From assembly GCF_000248055.1 (NCBI RefSeq), contig NZ_BAFC01000065.1, forward strand, positions 1-64,000: a stretch of 64,000 nt of DNA, given 5' to 3'. Both the position numbers and the translations under genes were made by a program. The notes under the pieces were generated by a model, which saw only the letters and a list, made by a program, of their open reading frames with translations, was not told the DNA's origin and ran no database searches. This document shows, piece after piece, positions 38,036 through 46,398 of this stretch. The first letter of the stretch is position 1, and each line of letters opens with the position of its first letter. The stretch is from Gordonia sputi NBRC 100414. GTDB taxonomy: Bacteria; Actinomycetota; Actinomycetes; Mycobacteriales; Mycobacteriaceae.

Positions 38036-40189
38036 GTGCACTCACCGTCCGAAATGCCCGGCGTGAAGACTCGCGGCGCATTGCGTCCGCTCGAGATCGC
38101 CTGGATCGCGATCTTCGGTGGACTCGCTGTCGCCGCGGTCGTCATCGGATCGGTCATCCCGCTGGCCAGTGCTGTTCGTGTGCTCGCGCCTGTTCCGCTC
38201 GCGCTGATCGGGGCGCGTACGCGGCCCCGTGCGATGGTTGCGGCGACCGTTTCGACCGCGGCCGTGAGCTTCGCGATGGCCGGGACCAGGGCCGCCACGT
38301 CACTGCTGGCCGCTGCGGTCGTCGGAGGTGTCGTCGGCGAGATCAAACGTCGTGGTCGTGGATGGCCGACGCTATTGGGGGTGTCGGCGATCGCGGCTCC
38401 TCTGATCGGTGGGGTGTCGGTTGTGGTGCTGCTCATCCTGGTGCCGCTGCGCGAGCTGGTGATCAAAGCGACGACGAACACCATCGGTGGACTCGCCAAC
38501 TGGATTGAGAAGGTGCCGTCGGCGCAGTCGTTGGCCGACGGCATCAACGGGCTACGCGACAGCATCGAGCAGTACTGGTGGGTGTGGATCTGGGTGATGG
38601 GCGCCGCGGGAACCTTCATCACGATGGTGGTGGCCTGGTGGATTCTGGGTGCGGTGATCGATCGGCTCGCCGACATCCCCAGCGAAGACACGCTCGACGA
38701 CGCCGGTGACGACGATCGGCCGGTGGCGCCGCTGCCCCTCGAGCTCGATCACGTGGGATTCTCCTACCAGCCGGGCGGACCCGAGATCCTCTCCGACATC
38801 GACCTCCGGATCGAACCGGGCGAGTTCATCGCCGTCGTCGGAGCAAACGGCTCGGGAAAGTCGACACTGTCGAAGATCCTGGCGGGCAGGCGTCCGACGA
38901 GCGGAGCGGTGCACCGACCCGGCGCCGCGGGACTGGGCAGGCACGGCGGCACAGCCATGGTGCTGCAGCGACCCGAGACACAGATGCTCGGCGCGCGCGT
39001 CGCCGACGATGTCGTCTGGGGGCTCCCGGAAGGAACCGAGGTCGACGTCGACGGCTTGCTGGCCGAGGTGGGCCTGGCAGGCCTTGGCAACCGCGAGACG
39101 TCCGACCTCTCCGGTGGTCAGCAGCAGCGGCTGTCGATCGCGGCTGCTCTCGCTCGAGATCCCGCGCTGCTCATCGCCGACGAGGTGACGTCGATGGTCG
39201 ACCCTGCCGGTCGCGCCGAACTCCTCGAGGTACTCCGCGACCTTCCGCGCACTCGCGGCATCGCCGTCGTGATGATCACGCACAGGGCGCTGGAGGCCGT
39301 CGCGGCGGATCGGGTCGTGCACCTCGTCGCCGGTCGTATCGTGCCGTACCGCCCGGACTGGTTGTCGGAGCTGCACGAGGCCGAGGCGGGGGCCGCCACG
39401 AAGTTCGAACTCGACGCGTCGTGGCATGAGGTGTCGAGCGGTGAGGTGGGCTCGGGACCGGAGCCGACGAGCGAACCGGTGCTCTCGCTGAACGGCGTCG
39501 GATACACGTATTTGCGCGGATCGCCGTGGGAGGTGGATGCACTCCACGATGTGAACCTGACGGTGCATCGGGGCGAGGGGTTGTTGATCGTCGGCGGAAA
39601 CGGTTCCGGCAAAACAACTCTCGCGTGGATCATGGCCGGACTCATCGAGCCGACCGAGGGTAGTTGCCTGCTCTACCTCCCGGAACGGCCGGGGCAGGGT
39701 GAGCCGGTGAGCAAACACGTCGGCGAGGTCGGGTTGGCCTTCCAACATGCGCGCCTGCAGTTGCAGAAGCAGAACGTCGGCGACGACATCATGGCGGTCG
39801 GCGGTCTCAAGATCGGCACGACCGAGGTCGCGCACACGCTCGAATCGGTCGGACTCCCGCGGACGATGGCGATTCGTCGGGTCGACGCACTCAGCGGTGG
39901 GCAGATGCGACGCGTCGTGCTGGCCGGATTGATCGCGCGGGCACCGCAGGTGATGATCCTCGACGAACCGCTCGCAGGCCTCGATCCGGTGGCGCGCGAC
40001 GACGTGGTGGCACTGCTGGCGAAACTGCGCGCCGAGGGTATGACCATCGTGATCATCTCCCACGATTTCGCCTCGCTGGGCCAACTGTGTACCCGACGCG
40101 TGCGCCTGGCCGACGGAACGCTGGTGCTCGACGCGGCGCCCGGATACAGCTCGACAGGGCCAGACACGACACAACGGGGGATGCCATGA
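38036..40189 (+). CDS. ECF transporter: fused S-like membrane and two ATPase domains
   Basis: About 717 residues from GTG 38036 (alternatives 38006 and 38054). The N-terminal 190 residues hold about six membrane helices of the substrate-binding S-component type; then come two ATP-binding domains. The first has VGANGSGKSTLSK, LSGGQQQRLSIAAAL and LLIADEVTSM; the second VGGNGSGKTTLAW, LSGGQMRRVVLAGLI and MILDEPLAGLDP. M. tuberculosis Rv2326c has this layout. With the T protein gene that follows by ATGA overlap it forms a vitamin-type importer; the substrate is unknown. The palindrome at 37974 may control it. Confidence 0.88.
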   Translation: MHSPSEMPGVKTRGALRPLEIAWIAIFGGLAVAAVVIGSVIPLASAVRVLAPVPLALIGARTRPRAMVAATVSTAAVSFAMAGTRAATSLLAAAVVGGVVGEIKRRGRGWPTLLGVSAIAAPLIGGVSVVVLLILVPLRELVIKATTNTIGGLANWIEKVPSAQSLADGINGLRDSIEQYWWVWIWVMGAAGTFITMVVAWWILGAVIDRLADIPSEDTLDDAGDDDRPVAPLPLELDHVGFSYQPGGPEILSDIDLRIEPGEFIAVVGANGSGKSTLSKILAGRRPTSGAVHRPGAAGLGRHGGTAMVLQRPETQMLGARVADDVVWGLPEGTEVDVDGLLAEVGLAGLGNRETSDLSGGQQQRLSIAAALARDPALLIADEVTSMVDPAGRAELLEVLRDLPRTRGIAVVMITHRALEAVAADRVVHLVAGRIVPYRPDWLSELHEAEAGAATKFELDASWHEVSSGEVGSGPEPTSEPVLSLNGVGYTYLRGSPWEVDALHDVNLTVHRGEGLLIVGGNGSGKTTLAWIMAGLIEPTEGSCLLYLPERPGQGEPVSKHVGEVGLAFQHARLQLQKQNVGDDIMAVGGLKIGTTEVAHTLESVGLPRTMAIRRVDALSGGQMRRVVLAGLIARAPQVMILDEPLAGLDPVARDDVVALLAKLRAEGMTIVIISHDFASLGQLCTRRVRLADGTLVLDAAPGYSSTGPDTTQRGMP

Positions 40190-40932
40190 GCATGCGGACC
40201 GTCCCGCTGCGGCAGGTGCCCGGCGACTCTCCGATTCACCGATTGTGGGCGGGCACCAAGCTGATCGGTGTGTTCGTGCTGGGTCTGATGACCGTGGTGC
40301 TGCCGACCTGGCCGTCGTTGGGGCTCGTCGCGGGGGTCATGCTCGTCACCGCCATCATCGCCGGAATTCCGGTCGGAGCGCTTCCCCGTCCGCCCTGGTG
40401 GTTCTGGGGACTGATCGCCATCGGCGCTGCGGTCAACGCGTCGTTCGGCCTCGAGGCGATCATCCTGTTCCTTCGTGCCACCGCGCTGGGTCTGGTGCTG
40501 GTCGCGAGTTCCATCCTGGTCATCTGGACAACCCCGATGGCCGAGGTCGCACCTGCACTCTCGCGACTGATGTGGCCGTTGCGGAAGCTGAGGATGCCGG
40601 TCGACGAGTGGGCCGTGTGCATCGCCCTGTGCCTTCGCGGCCTGCCGCTGCTGATCGAGGAGATCCGATTACTCGTCGCCGTCCACCGCCTGCGGCCGAC
40701 GTCGGGGCGGTCGGATCACCCGTCCGCCGAGATGGGGATCATGGACATGGTCACCGCCGCGATGTCGTCGGCGCTGCGTCGAAGTTCGGAGATGTCGGAG
40801 GCGATCACCGCCCGCGGCGGCACCGGCCGACTCACCGCGACGACCGCCGGCCCGCACCGTCGGGACGTGATCGCTCTCGTGCTGCTGGCCCTGGTCTGCG
40901 CCGCCGCGATCACGCTCTCAGCCGTGCTGTAG
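40186..40932 (+). CDS. ECF transporter T component (EcfT/CbiQ-like)
   Basis: 248 residues from ATG 40186, which overlaps the stop of the upstream gene (ATGA). Five to six membrane helices, and a cytoplasmic coupling part with the Ala-Arg-Gly type motif SEMSEAITARGGTG near the end, which contacts the ATPases in EcfT proteins. Rv2325c-type partner of the fused ATPase/S protein. Together they make a complete ECF importer of unknown substrate specificity. Confidence 0.88.
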   Translation: MSMRTVPLRQVPGDSPIHRLWAGTKLIGVFVLGLMTVVLPTWPSLGLVAGVMLVTAIIAGIPVGALPRPPWWFWGLIAIGAAVNASFGLEAIILFLRATALGLVLVASSILVIWTTPMAEVAPALSRLMWPLRKLRMPVDEWAVCIALCLRGLPLLIEEIRLLVAVHRLRPTSGRSDHPSAEMGIMDMVTAAMSSALRRSSEMSEAITARGGTGRLTATTAGPHRRDVIALVLLALVCAAAITLSAVL

Positions 40933-40958
40933 GCGGGTTTCCGCTGGTCGAGCCCCCC

Positions 40959-41006
40959 GCTGGTTGAGCGGGCGCGAGCGCAGCGAGCACCCGAGTCGAA
41001 ACCACT
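40959..41006 (+). repeat. 48-bp dispersed repeat, copy 1
   Basis: Begins GCTGGTTGAGCGGGCGCGAG and ends GAGTCGAAACCACT; identical over 48 bp to the copies at 41086 and 41278. It contains the inverted core GCGAGCGCAGCGAGC-like sequence able to fold. Confidence 0.85.
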
Positions 41007-41085
41007 GTCGCGGGGCCAGTTCGACGGCGGTGGTCTCGACAAGCTCGACCAGCGGGGGGGGGCGCTCGACCGGCCCTCAGTTTTC

Positions 41086-41133
41086 GCTGGTTGAGCGGGC
41101 GCGAGCGCAGCGAGCACCCGAGTCGAAACCACT
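41086..41133 (+). repeat. 48-bp dispersed repeat, copy 2
   Basis: Identical 48-bp unit. Copies 2 and 3 also share the preceding GGCCCTCAGTTTTC and following CTCGTGGGGG, so they come from a longer and more recent duplication than copy 1. Confidence 0.85.
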
Positions 41134-41277
41134 CTCGTGGGGGAGGCTCGACTGCGGTGGTCTCGACGAGCTCGACCAGCGAGGGAAGCTCGACCAGCGG
41201 AAGAGTGCGCTCGACAGGCGGGTGGTCTCGACAAGCTCGACCAGCAGGAGTGCGCGCTCGAGCGGCCCTCAGTTTTC

Positions 41278-41325
41278 GCTGGTTGAGCGGGCGCGAGCGC
41301 AGCGAGCACCCGAGTCGAAACCACT
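41278..41325 (+). repeat. 48-bp dispersed repeat, copy 3
   Basis: Identical 48-bp unit with the same extended flanks as copy 2. Confidence 0.85.
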
Positions 41326-41408
41326 CTCGTGGGGGCAGCTCGACTGTGGTGGTCTCGACGAGCTCGACCAGCGGGAGGGCGCGCTCGACCGGTGTGGTGG
41401 TCTCGACA

Positions 41409-41498
41409 AGCTCGACCAGCGAGGGAAGCTCGACCAGCGAGGGAAGCTCGACCAGCGAGGGAAGCTCGACCAGCGAGGGAAGCTCGACCAACGGAAGG
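41409..41498 (+). repeat. 18-bp tandem repeat array
   Basis: Four perfect head-to-tail copies of AGCTCGACCAGCGAGGGA (41409-41480) and one degenerate copy (41481-41498). There are no unique spacers, so this is not a CRISPR array. A minisatellite that may vary in length between strains. Confidence 0.9.
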
Positions 41499-41598
41499 GC
41501 GCGCTCGACCAGCGCGTCCGGCGGCCCACCCGCAACGCGACGCGGCGGCCGCCCGAAGGTGGCCGCCGCGTGTGGTTCGCGCGTGTGTACCCGCTAAA

Positions 41599-42228
41599 TC
41601 AGGCCGGGACGACCAGGCCGGGGCCCTGCTTCGTCGCGGTGGCGAAACGCTCAGCGGCGTCGGCCCAGTTCACGACGTTCCACCAAGCCTTGACGTAGTC
41701 AGGCTTGACGTTCTGGTAGTCGAGGTAGAAGGCGTGCTCCCACATGTCGAGCAGCACGATCGGGATGATCGCGGCGGGGATGTTGCCGCTCTGATCGGTG
41801 AGCTGCAGGATCACCAGGTTGCCTGCGATGGTGTCGTAACCCAGGATCGCCCAGCCCGAACCCTGCAGCGTGGTGGCAGCGGCGGTGAAGTGCGCCTGGA
41901 ACTTGTCGAAGCTGCCGAACTGCTGGTCGATCGCGGCGGCAAGGTCGCCTTCCGGCTTGTCGCCACCGTTGGGCGACAGGTTCTTCCAGAAGATGGAGTG
42001 GTTGGTGTGACCACCGAGGTGGAAGGCGAGGGTCGCCGAGAGTCCGTAGACCTTTCCGGCGATGCTGCCGTCCTCACGAGCCTCCGCCAGCTTGGCGAGG
42101 GTGTCGTTGGCGCCCTTCACATAGGTCGCGTGGTGCTTGTCGTGGTGGAGCTCCATGATCCTGCCGGAGATGTGCGGCTCGAGTGCCGCGTAGTCGTATG
42201 GAAGATCCGGCAAGGTGTATTCAGCCAC
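41599..42228 (-). CDS. sodA: Superoxide dismutase (Fe/Mn type)
   Basis: 209 residues from GTG 42228, preceded by GAGGAAACCC. Converts superoxide to peroxide and oxygen. All four metal ligands are visible: His 28 (MELHHDKHH), His 77 ([10 protein letters not shown]), Asp 161 and His 165 ([15 protein letters not shown]). No signal peptide, as for mycobacterial SodA, which is nevertheless found outside the cell. The upstream 270 bp hold its promoter and the small membrane gene. The metal (Fe or Mn) cannot be settled from sequence alone. Confidence 0.97.
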   Translation of the reverse strand: MAEYTLPDLPYDYAALEPHISGRIMELHHDKHHATYVKGANDTLAKLAEAREDGSIAGKVYGLSATLAFHLGGHTNHSIFWKNLSPNGGDKPEGDLAAAIDQQFGSFDKFQAHFTAAATTLQGSGWAILGYDTIAGNLVILQLTDQSGNIPAAIIPIVLLDMWEHAFYLDYQNVKPDYVKAWWNVVNWADAAERFATATKQGPGLVVPA

Positions 42229-42494
42229 GGGTTTCCTCTCTCTGCTCAAACCGTCGAGTCTGTGCTCAACCTGCGAGCACTCATACCGTCGGGCACTGCT
42301 TCGGCTACTGCTCTTGGTCTCGCGCGGGGCCATTACTGAGTGTTGTGGACGCTCGCGCGGGTAGTTCCAGCCTTCCCCAGACAGTGGGGGAATGCAACAA
42401 ACACGAACCAACAAACCTCAAGTCGAGTTGAAGTAGCGACAGGCGCGTGCAGGCCGGACGGAAGCGAGAAGTGTTGCACCCCAATGAGTTTGGG

Positions 42495-42644
42495 TCAGTA
42501 GAGAATCAGTGCGAAGAGAAGTACCAGCAACGCGACGACGCTGAGTCCAATGGTGACGCACGACTGCCGGACGTTGTAGACCGCGTTCGGAACGCCGCGA
42601 CGCGTCGGCGCCACTCGTGGTTGTCCCGAAGCGTTGACGGCCAT
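42495..42644 (-). CDS. Small single-pass membrane protein
   Basis: 49 residues from ATG 42644, with CGAGG 6 nt upstream. The N-terminus is polar and basic (APTRRGVPNAVYNVRQS) and the C-terminal 22 residues form one membrane helix ending at the stop (VTIGLSVVALLVLLFALILY). Tail-anchored topology is likely. The upstream extension of this frame lacks a signal. No family known to me; sits between sodA and the AlkZ-like gene. Confidence 0.5.
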   Translation of the reverse strand: MAVNASGQPRVAPTRRGVPNAVYNVRQSCVTIGLSVVALLVLLFALILY

Positions 42645-42776
42645 GAAAACCTCGTCCCGAGTTGTCGGTACTCGTTGTTGACTGCGTGTTGCCGGCTGCG
42701 TGCTACCAGGACCAAGAATAGTGACTGGCATCACAGCGATGTGCGATTAGCCAGAATAATAGACACACTTCACGCT

Positions 42777-43847
42777 ATGACTCAAATCACGCCGAGGCGG
42801 GCCAATCGGACACTGCTCTCGCGTCAGCATCTGTTGACCCGAGTCGACGAGGATGCCATCGAGGTCATCGACCGCATCGTCGGGATCCAGTCGCAGGATC
42901 CGTCGAGCGCCTTCTATGCGCTCGCGTCGCGGATCGACGATTTTCGTCCCGATGAGCTCGACGCTCTGCTCACCGACCGCGAAGTGGTCAGGATCGCGCT
43001 CCTGCGCAGCACCGTCTTCCTACTCGACGGCCTCGACGCGCGGTGGATTCGTGCTCTGGCGCAGGAGACGATCGACGCCGGGGTGCGGGCGAACCGAAGC
43101 CATGCGCTCGTCTCGTCGACGCCCGAGGCGGTCCACGCCGACGCAGCAGAACTACTTCGCGGGCGAGCACTCAGCGGCGCCGAGTTGAAAAGCGCACTGG
43201 CGCAACGGCATCCGGACGAAGACCCAGCTGCGCTCGCCGCCCACGCGCGGTGTGGACTGCCGCTCGTCCAGGTGCCCCCGCGCGGACTGTGGAAGGGCAG
43301 CGGCGCACCCACCTACCAACTCCTCGACGACTGGATCGGCCCCGGTGAGCCGGCCCTCGTCGGCGACGACGCTCGAAAAGAGTTGATACGCCTGTACCTT
43401 CGCGGCTTCGGTCCGGCCTCGCCCAAGGCGATCGCGACGTGGTCGGGGCTCACGCGCCTACGCCCACTGCTCGACGAGATGGCCGCCGATTGGGAACTTG
43501 TGGAGTTGGAGGGGCCGTCGGGTGAGGTCCTCTTCGACCTCGACGGCCTCCCACTCGCCGACCCCGACGAGCCTGCGCCGGTGCGGCTGATCGCACCCTT
43601 CGACCACATCCTCGTCGCGCAGGCCGACCGCTACCGGATCGCCGACGACGCCGCGTACCGACGCACTGTCACACCCAACGGTCGCTCGCCGGGGTTCGTG
43701 CTCGTCGACGGCTGGCTCGCCGGGATGTGGCGCCCTGGCGACGGACCCGACGTCGACGTCGAGTTGTTTTCCGAACCGACCCGGGTGCAGCGCGCAGAAC
43801 TCGACTCCGAGATCGAGCGCCTCCGGGAGTTCCGGGCGAGCCGCTGA
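42777..43847 (+). CDS. AlkZ/YcaQ-like winged-helix protein
   Basis: 356 residues from ATG 42777. The sequence follows the HTH_42 family: LLSRQHLLTRV at the start, RIVGIQSQDPSSAFYALASR (the QxQ-type element where DNA glycosylases of the AlkZ group act), LLRSTVFLLD, and LRGFGPASPKAIATWSGL. Members unhook DNA crosslinks or remove alkylated bases, but many actinobacterial homologues are uncharacterised. AT-rich CAGAATAATAGACAC just before the ATG suggests a -10 and a leaderless or short-leader mRNA. The stop lies inside a 17-bp tandem repeat. Confidence 0.82.
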   Translation: MTQITPRRANRTLLSRQHLLTRVDEDAIEVIDRIVGIQSQDPSSAFYALASRIDDFRPDELDALLTDREVVRIALLRSTVFLLDGLDARWIRALAQETIDAGVRANRSHALVSSTPEAVHADAAELLRGRALSGAELKSALAQRHPDEDPAALAAHARCGLPLVQVPPRGLWKGSGAPTYQLLDDWIGPGEPALVGDDARKELIRLYLRGFGPASPKAIATWSGLTRLRPLLDEMAADWELVELEGPSGEVLFDLDGLPLADPDEPAPVRLIAPFDHILVAQADRYRIADDAAYRRTVTPNGRSPGFVLVDGWLAGMWRPGDGPDVDVELFSEPTRVQRAELDSEIERLREFRASR

Positions 43848-43905
43848 CCCACCCGAGCCGCTGACCCACCCGAGCCGCTGACCCACCCGGGCCCCTGACC
43901 CACCT
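43838..43905 (+). repeat. 17-bp tandem repeat over a stop codon
   Basis: Three perfect copies of GAGCCGCTGACCCACCC (43838-43888) and a fourth degenerate copy (43889-43905). The first copy encodes the last residues and TGA stop of the AlkZ-like gene. Confidence 0.9.
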
Positions 43906-43932
43906 GGCTCGCTATCAGTCCCGCCGCGCAGT

Positions 43933-44676
43933 TCAGTCGCCGGTACGCGGATTGCGTGACGTGATGCAGTACGGCCGCCCGACGGGATCGGCCATCACGG
44001 TCCAGTTGTCGAGACGTTCGACGACGCGCGCACCCCAGTCCTCGTGGCGAGCCACCTCCTGCTGCACCGAGTTCGCTGCCAGATCGACGTGCCCGGTGGC
44101 CGATGTCGGACCGGCGGAGTCGATTCGCTGCAGCAGGATTCCGACGGCCAGGCGCGGATCACGTTGTAGGCGAACGAGTTCGGGCCGCGAGGTGGCCTGC
44201 GTCGGCCTGCCGGTGAGCTGTGCCCAGAAGGTGAGTTCGCGGTCGAACAGGCTCGCGGGCACGTCGATGCTCACCTGGTCGATGATGCTGATCGTGTCGT
44301 CGGGCCATCGGATCGGTCGCGACCTCGACGACTCGCCCGTCCAATCGACGAGGCAGAAGACGAATCCGGCGGGCGATTCGAGGACGAGGAATTCGCCCAG
44401 ATCGTCGCGGATGTGTGCGCCGAGTTCGACGGCCTCGAGCGCCGACAGCCTCGGATCGTCGACGTGGAGGTCGAGGTGTACGCCGCCCGGACCCGACCCG
44501 ACCCGTTGCACACGGAGGTGCGGGTGGCCGCTGAACGGTTCGAGGGTTGCGAATTCGCGGTGATCACCGCGTGGCGGTGACACCGTACTGCCTGCGATCG
44601 CACGCCAGAACGTGACCTCGTCGCCGAACTGGTCGGCTGGAAAATCCAGAAACGCCGTGAGCCACCGGATGTCCAC
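43933..44676 (-). CDS. Tandem VOC (glyoxalase-like) protein
   Basis: 247 residues from GTG 44676, with CGGGAG upstream. Two VOC half-domains: ITWLTAFLDF-type start with FWRAIAGSTVS, HLDLHVDD and LVLESPAGFVFCLVD in the first, and SIDVPASLFDRELTFWAQLTG, GHVDLAANS and VMADPVGRPYCIT in the second. His and Glu positions are only partly the canonical metal ligands, so binding rather than catalysis is possible. Similar proteins range from glyoxalases to antibiotic-binding proteins. Function unassigned. Confidence 0.82.
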   Translation of the reverse strand: MDIRWLTAFLDFPADQFGDEVTFWRAIAGSTVSPPRGDHREFATLEPFSGHPHLRVQRVGSGPGGVHLDLHVDDPRLSALEAVELGAHIRDDLGEFLVLESPAGFVFCLVDWTGESSRSRPIRWPDDTISIIDQVSIDVPASLFDRELTFWAQLTGRPTQATSRPELVRLQRDPRLAVGILLQRIDSAGPTSATGHVDLAANSVQQEVARHEDWGARVVERLDNWTVMADPVGRPYCITSRNPRTGD

Positions 44677-44747
44677 GGCTCCCGAGTCTACGGTCGAGAC
44701 CAGCGTCGCGTCGGGACGTGTCGGACTAGCGCACTAGACTCGATCCA

Positions 44748-45590
44748 ATGAACGGGCCCCTCGGCGAGATCGTCAAGAAGTTCCAGAAATCCCGCGCAGA
44801 CAAGGTTGCGGTGGTGCGCCTCGATGGCGTCATTGGGCACGTCGGAGCGGGTCGCGGGATGACCATCGACTCGGTCGAGCCGATGCTCAAGCGCGCCTTC
44901 GAGACAGAGCACGTTAAGGCGGTCGTGGTCGTCATCAACTCACCGGGCGGGTCACCCGCGCAGTCGGAGTACATCGCCGAGCGCATCAGGCAGCTCTCGT
45001 CGGAGAAGGGCGTACCGGTTCTGGCGTTCTGCGAGGACATCGCGGCGTCGGGTGGCTACTGGATCGCGTGCGCGGCCGACGAGATCTTCGCCGCGCACAC
45101 CTCGCTCGTCGGGTCGATCGGTGTCGTCTCATCGGGGTTCGGCTTCAACGAGGTACTCGACCGGCTCGGGGTGCAGCGTCGGCTCTACACCGCGGGCGAC
45201 AACAAGGCCCGGCTCGACGCCTTCTCACCCGAGAACGCCGACGACGTCGAATGGCTCAAGGGAATGCAGTCCGAACTGCACCAGGCGTTCATCGCGTGGG
45301 TCAAGCAGCGCCGTGGAAAGAAGCTCGCCGGCACCGACGAGGAGTTGTTCAACGGCGACATCTGGATCGGCGCGAAGGCCCGAGATGTCGGACTTGTCGA
45401 CGGCATCGGAGTGATGCGGTCTGTGGTTGCCGAACGCTACCCCGACGTCGAGATCACGGTGATTTCCGCCCCGAAGCCGATCCTCGCTCGATTGCTCAAC
45501 GGACCGTCGGGCGCTGCGGCGCTCACCGATGCCGCCGTCTCGGGAGTTCTGTCCGCTGTGGAGAAAACCCAGCGGATCGACTTTCGCTGA
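44748..45590 (+). CDS. S49-family peptidase (SppA-like)
   Basis: 280 residues, a single-domain S49 protease without a membrane anchor. VVVINSPGGSPAQSEYIAER forms the oxyanion loop; Ser 101 (EDIAASGGYW) and Lys 153 (AGDNKARLDAF) are the catalytic dyad. SppA enzymes degrade cleaved signal peptides; short forms like this resemble archaeal and Bacillus SppA and may be cytoplasmic or peripheral. It is followed by the DnaA-box-rich gap. Confidence 0.9.
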   Translation: MNGPLGEIVKKFQKSRADKVAVVRLDGVIGHVGAGRGMTIDSVEPMLKRAFETEHVKAVVVVINSPGGSPAQSEYIAERIRQLSSEKGVPVLAFCEDIAASGGYWIACAADEIFAAHTSLVGSIGVVSSGFGFNEVLDRLGVQRRLYTAGDNKARLDAFSPENADDVEWLKGMQSELHQAFIAWVKQRRGKKLAGTDEELFNGDIWIGAKARDVGLVDGIGVMRSVVAERYPDVEITVISAPKPILARLLNGPSGAAALTDAAVSGVLSAVEKTQRIDFR

Positions 45591-46013
45591 GCAACTCGTC
45601 CACAGTTGTCCCCACGTTATCCACAGACCTTGTGATCTCGACTGAGTCCTTCGCGACAGCGGCGACAACTTCACTGTTGTGAACAGAATATGCTGGCTGA
45701 CCTGCGAATCAGTGACCGGGATCACACGTTGTGGACACTCGAGCTCAAGTTGTCCACATTTTCACAGCCTCATTCACAGGTTGATACTCACGCGAGTTGC
45801 CTAAAGCGGCGCTTGTCAAACCCCCATGTGGATAGCGTTATGTAGACATACATAATCGGGTGTGGATGGCGTCGGCGAGGCCCGGCACTGTCAAATCGCG
45901 TGTCCGGCACCTGATCGACACTTTCGAGAGGTCATCAAGTCCTCACGACGCCGGGTCGTCGAGTTCGCGCGAGGTGGCAGTTCCGCGTCCGCGTGATGTG
46001 CCAACATGGGAAC
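45591..46013. promoter_or_regulatory. Intergenic cluster of DnaA boxes
   Basis: A 423-bp gap with no gene. Two perfect boxes, TTATCCACA (45617-45625) and TTGTCCACA (45750-45758), plus one-mismatch copies TCGTCCACA (45596), TTGTCCCCA (45606), TGTGGACAC (45730, reverse) and TGTGGATAG (45827, reverse), and a weaker TGTGGATGG (45861). An AT-richer stretch (ATGTAGACATACATAATCG, 45840-45858) lies nearby. It looks like a DnaA titration or regulatory site; dnaA and dnaN are not adjacent, so it is not called oriC. Confidence 0.65.
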
Positions 46014-46388
46014 GTGAGCATGGGCGACATTCCACAGGTACCGGTGACCGAGTTGCCGGACGATTTCACCGATCAGCCCGGCCGTGTCCTCCTCGACGTG
46101 CGCGAGGACGACGAATGGAACGCGGGGCATGTCAGGGGTGCACTGCACATCCCGCTCGGCGAGATCCCCGGCCGATTGGACGAGATCGACTTGGACTCAG
46201 AACTCCTCGTCATCTGCCATTCCAGCGGACGCTCGATGCGCGTCCTGCAGTACCTCGAGCAGGCGGGAATCGACGGCTCGTGTGTGCGCGGCGGAATGCT
46301 CGCGTGGATCGAGAACAGCAAGCCGGTGCAGACGGGACCGGGTGACTCCGGAGACGGCGACAAGGCTCCCCCTCAGGACGCGAAGTAG
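46014..46388 (+). CDS. Rhodanese-like domain protein
   Basis: 124 residues from GTG 46014 (ATG 46020 also possible). A single rhodanese domain: VLLDVREDDEWNAGHVRGA, HIPLGEIPGRL, and the active-site loop VICHSSGRS with Cys 68, which can carry a persulfide. A short acidic tail follows. The sulfur donor and acceptor are unknown. Next gene starts 10 nt downstream, so the two are probably co-transcribed. Confidence 0.9.
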   Translation: MSMGDIPQVPVTELPDDFTDQPGRVLLDVREDDEWNAGHVRGALHIPLGEIPGRLDEIDLDSELLVICHSSGRSMRVLQYLEQAGIDGSCVRGGMLAWIENSKPVQTGPGDSGDGDKAPPQDAK

Positions 46389-46398
46389 CGGCGCCACG

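Larger units (their letters stand above)
40933..41598. repeat. Repeat-dense intergenic block
   Basis: A 666-bp gap made almost wholly of repeats: three copies of a 48-bp unit and many CTCGACCAGCG / TCTCGACAAGCTCGACCAG elements in both spacer and tandem form. Frames run open through it only because the repeats lack stops; there is no ribosome site or family signal, so I call no gene. Similar CTCGACCAGCG elements lie after gltD (about 14582-14614). Confidence 0.8.

Noticed and set aside
41409-41498. Possible CRISPR array
   Set aside because: The 18-bp units are directly head to tail with no spacers, and no cas genes are present.
40964-41698. Long + strand frames through the repeat block
   Set aside because: They arise from repeats lacking stop codons, run into the antisense of sodA, and have no ribosome site or family signal.
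45591-46013. Chromosomal origin oriC
   Set aside because: DnaA boxes are present, but dnaA, dnaN, rpmH and related genes are not adjacent; a secondary DnaA-binding site is more likely.
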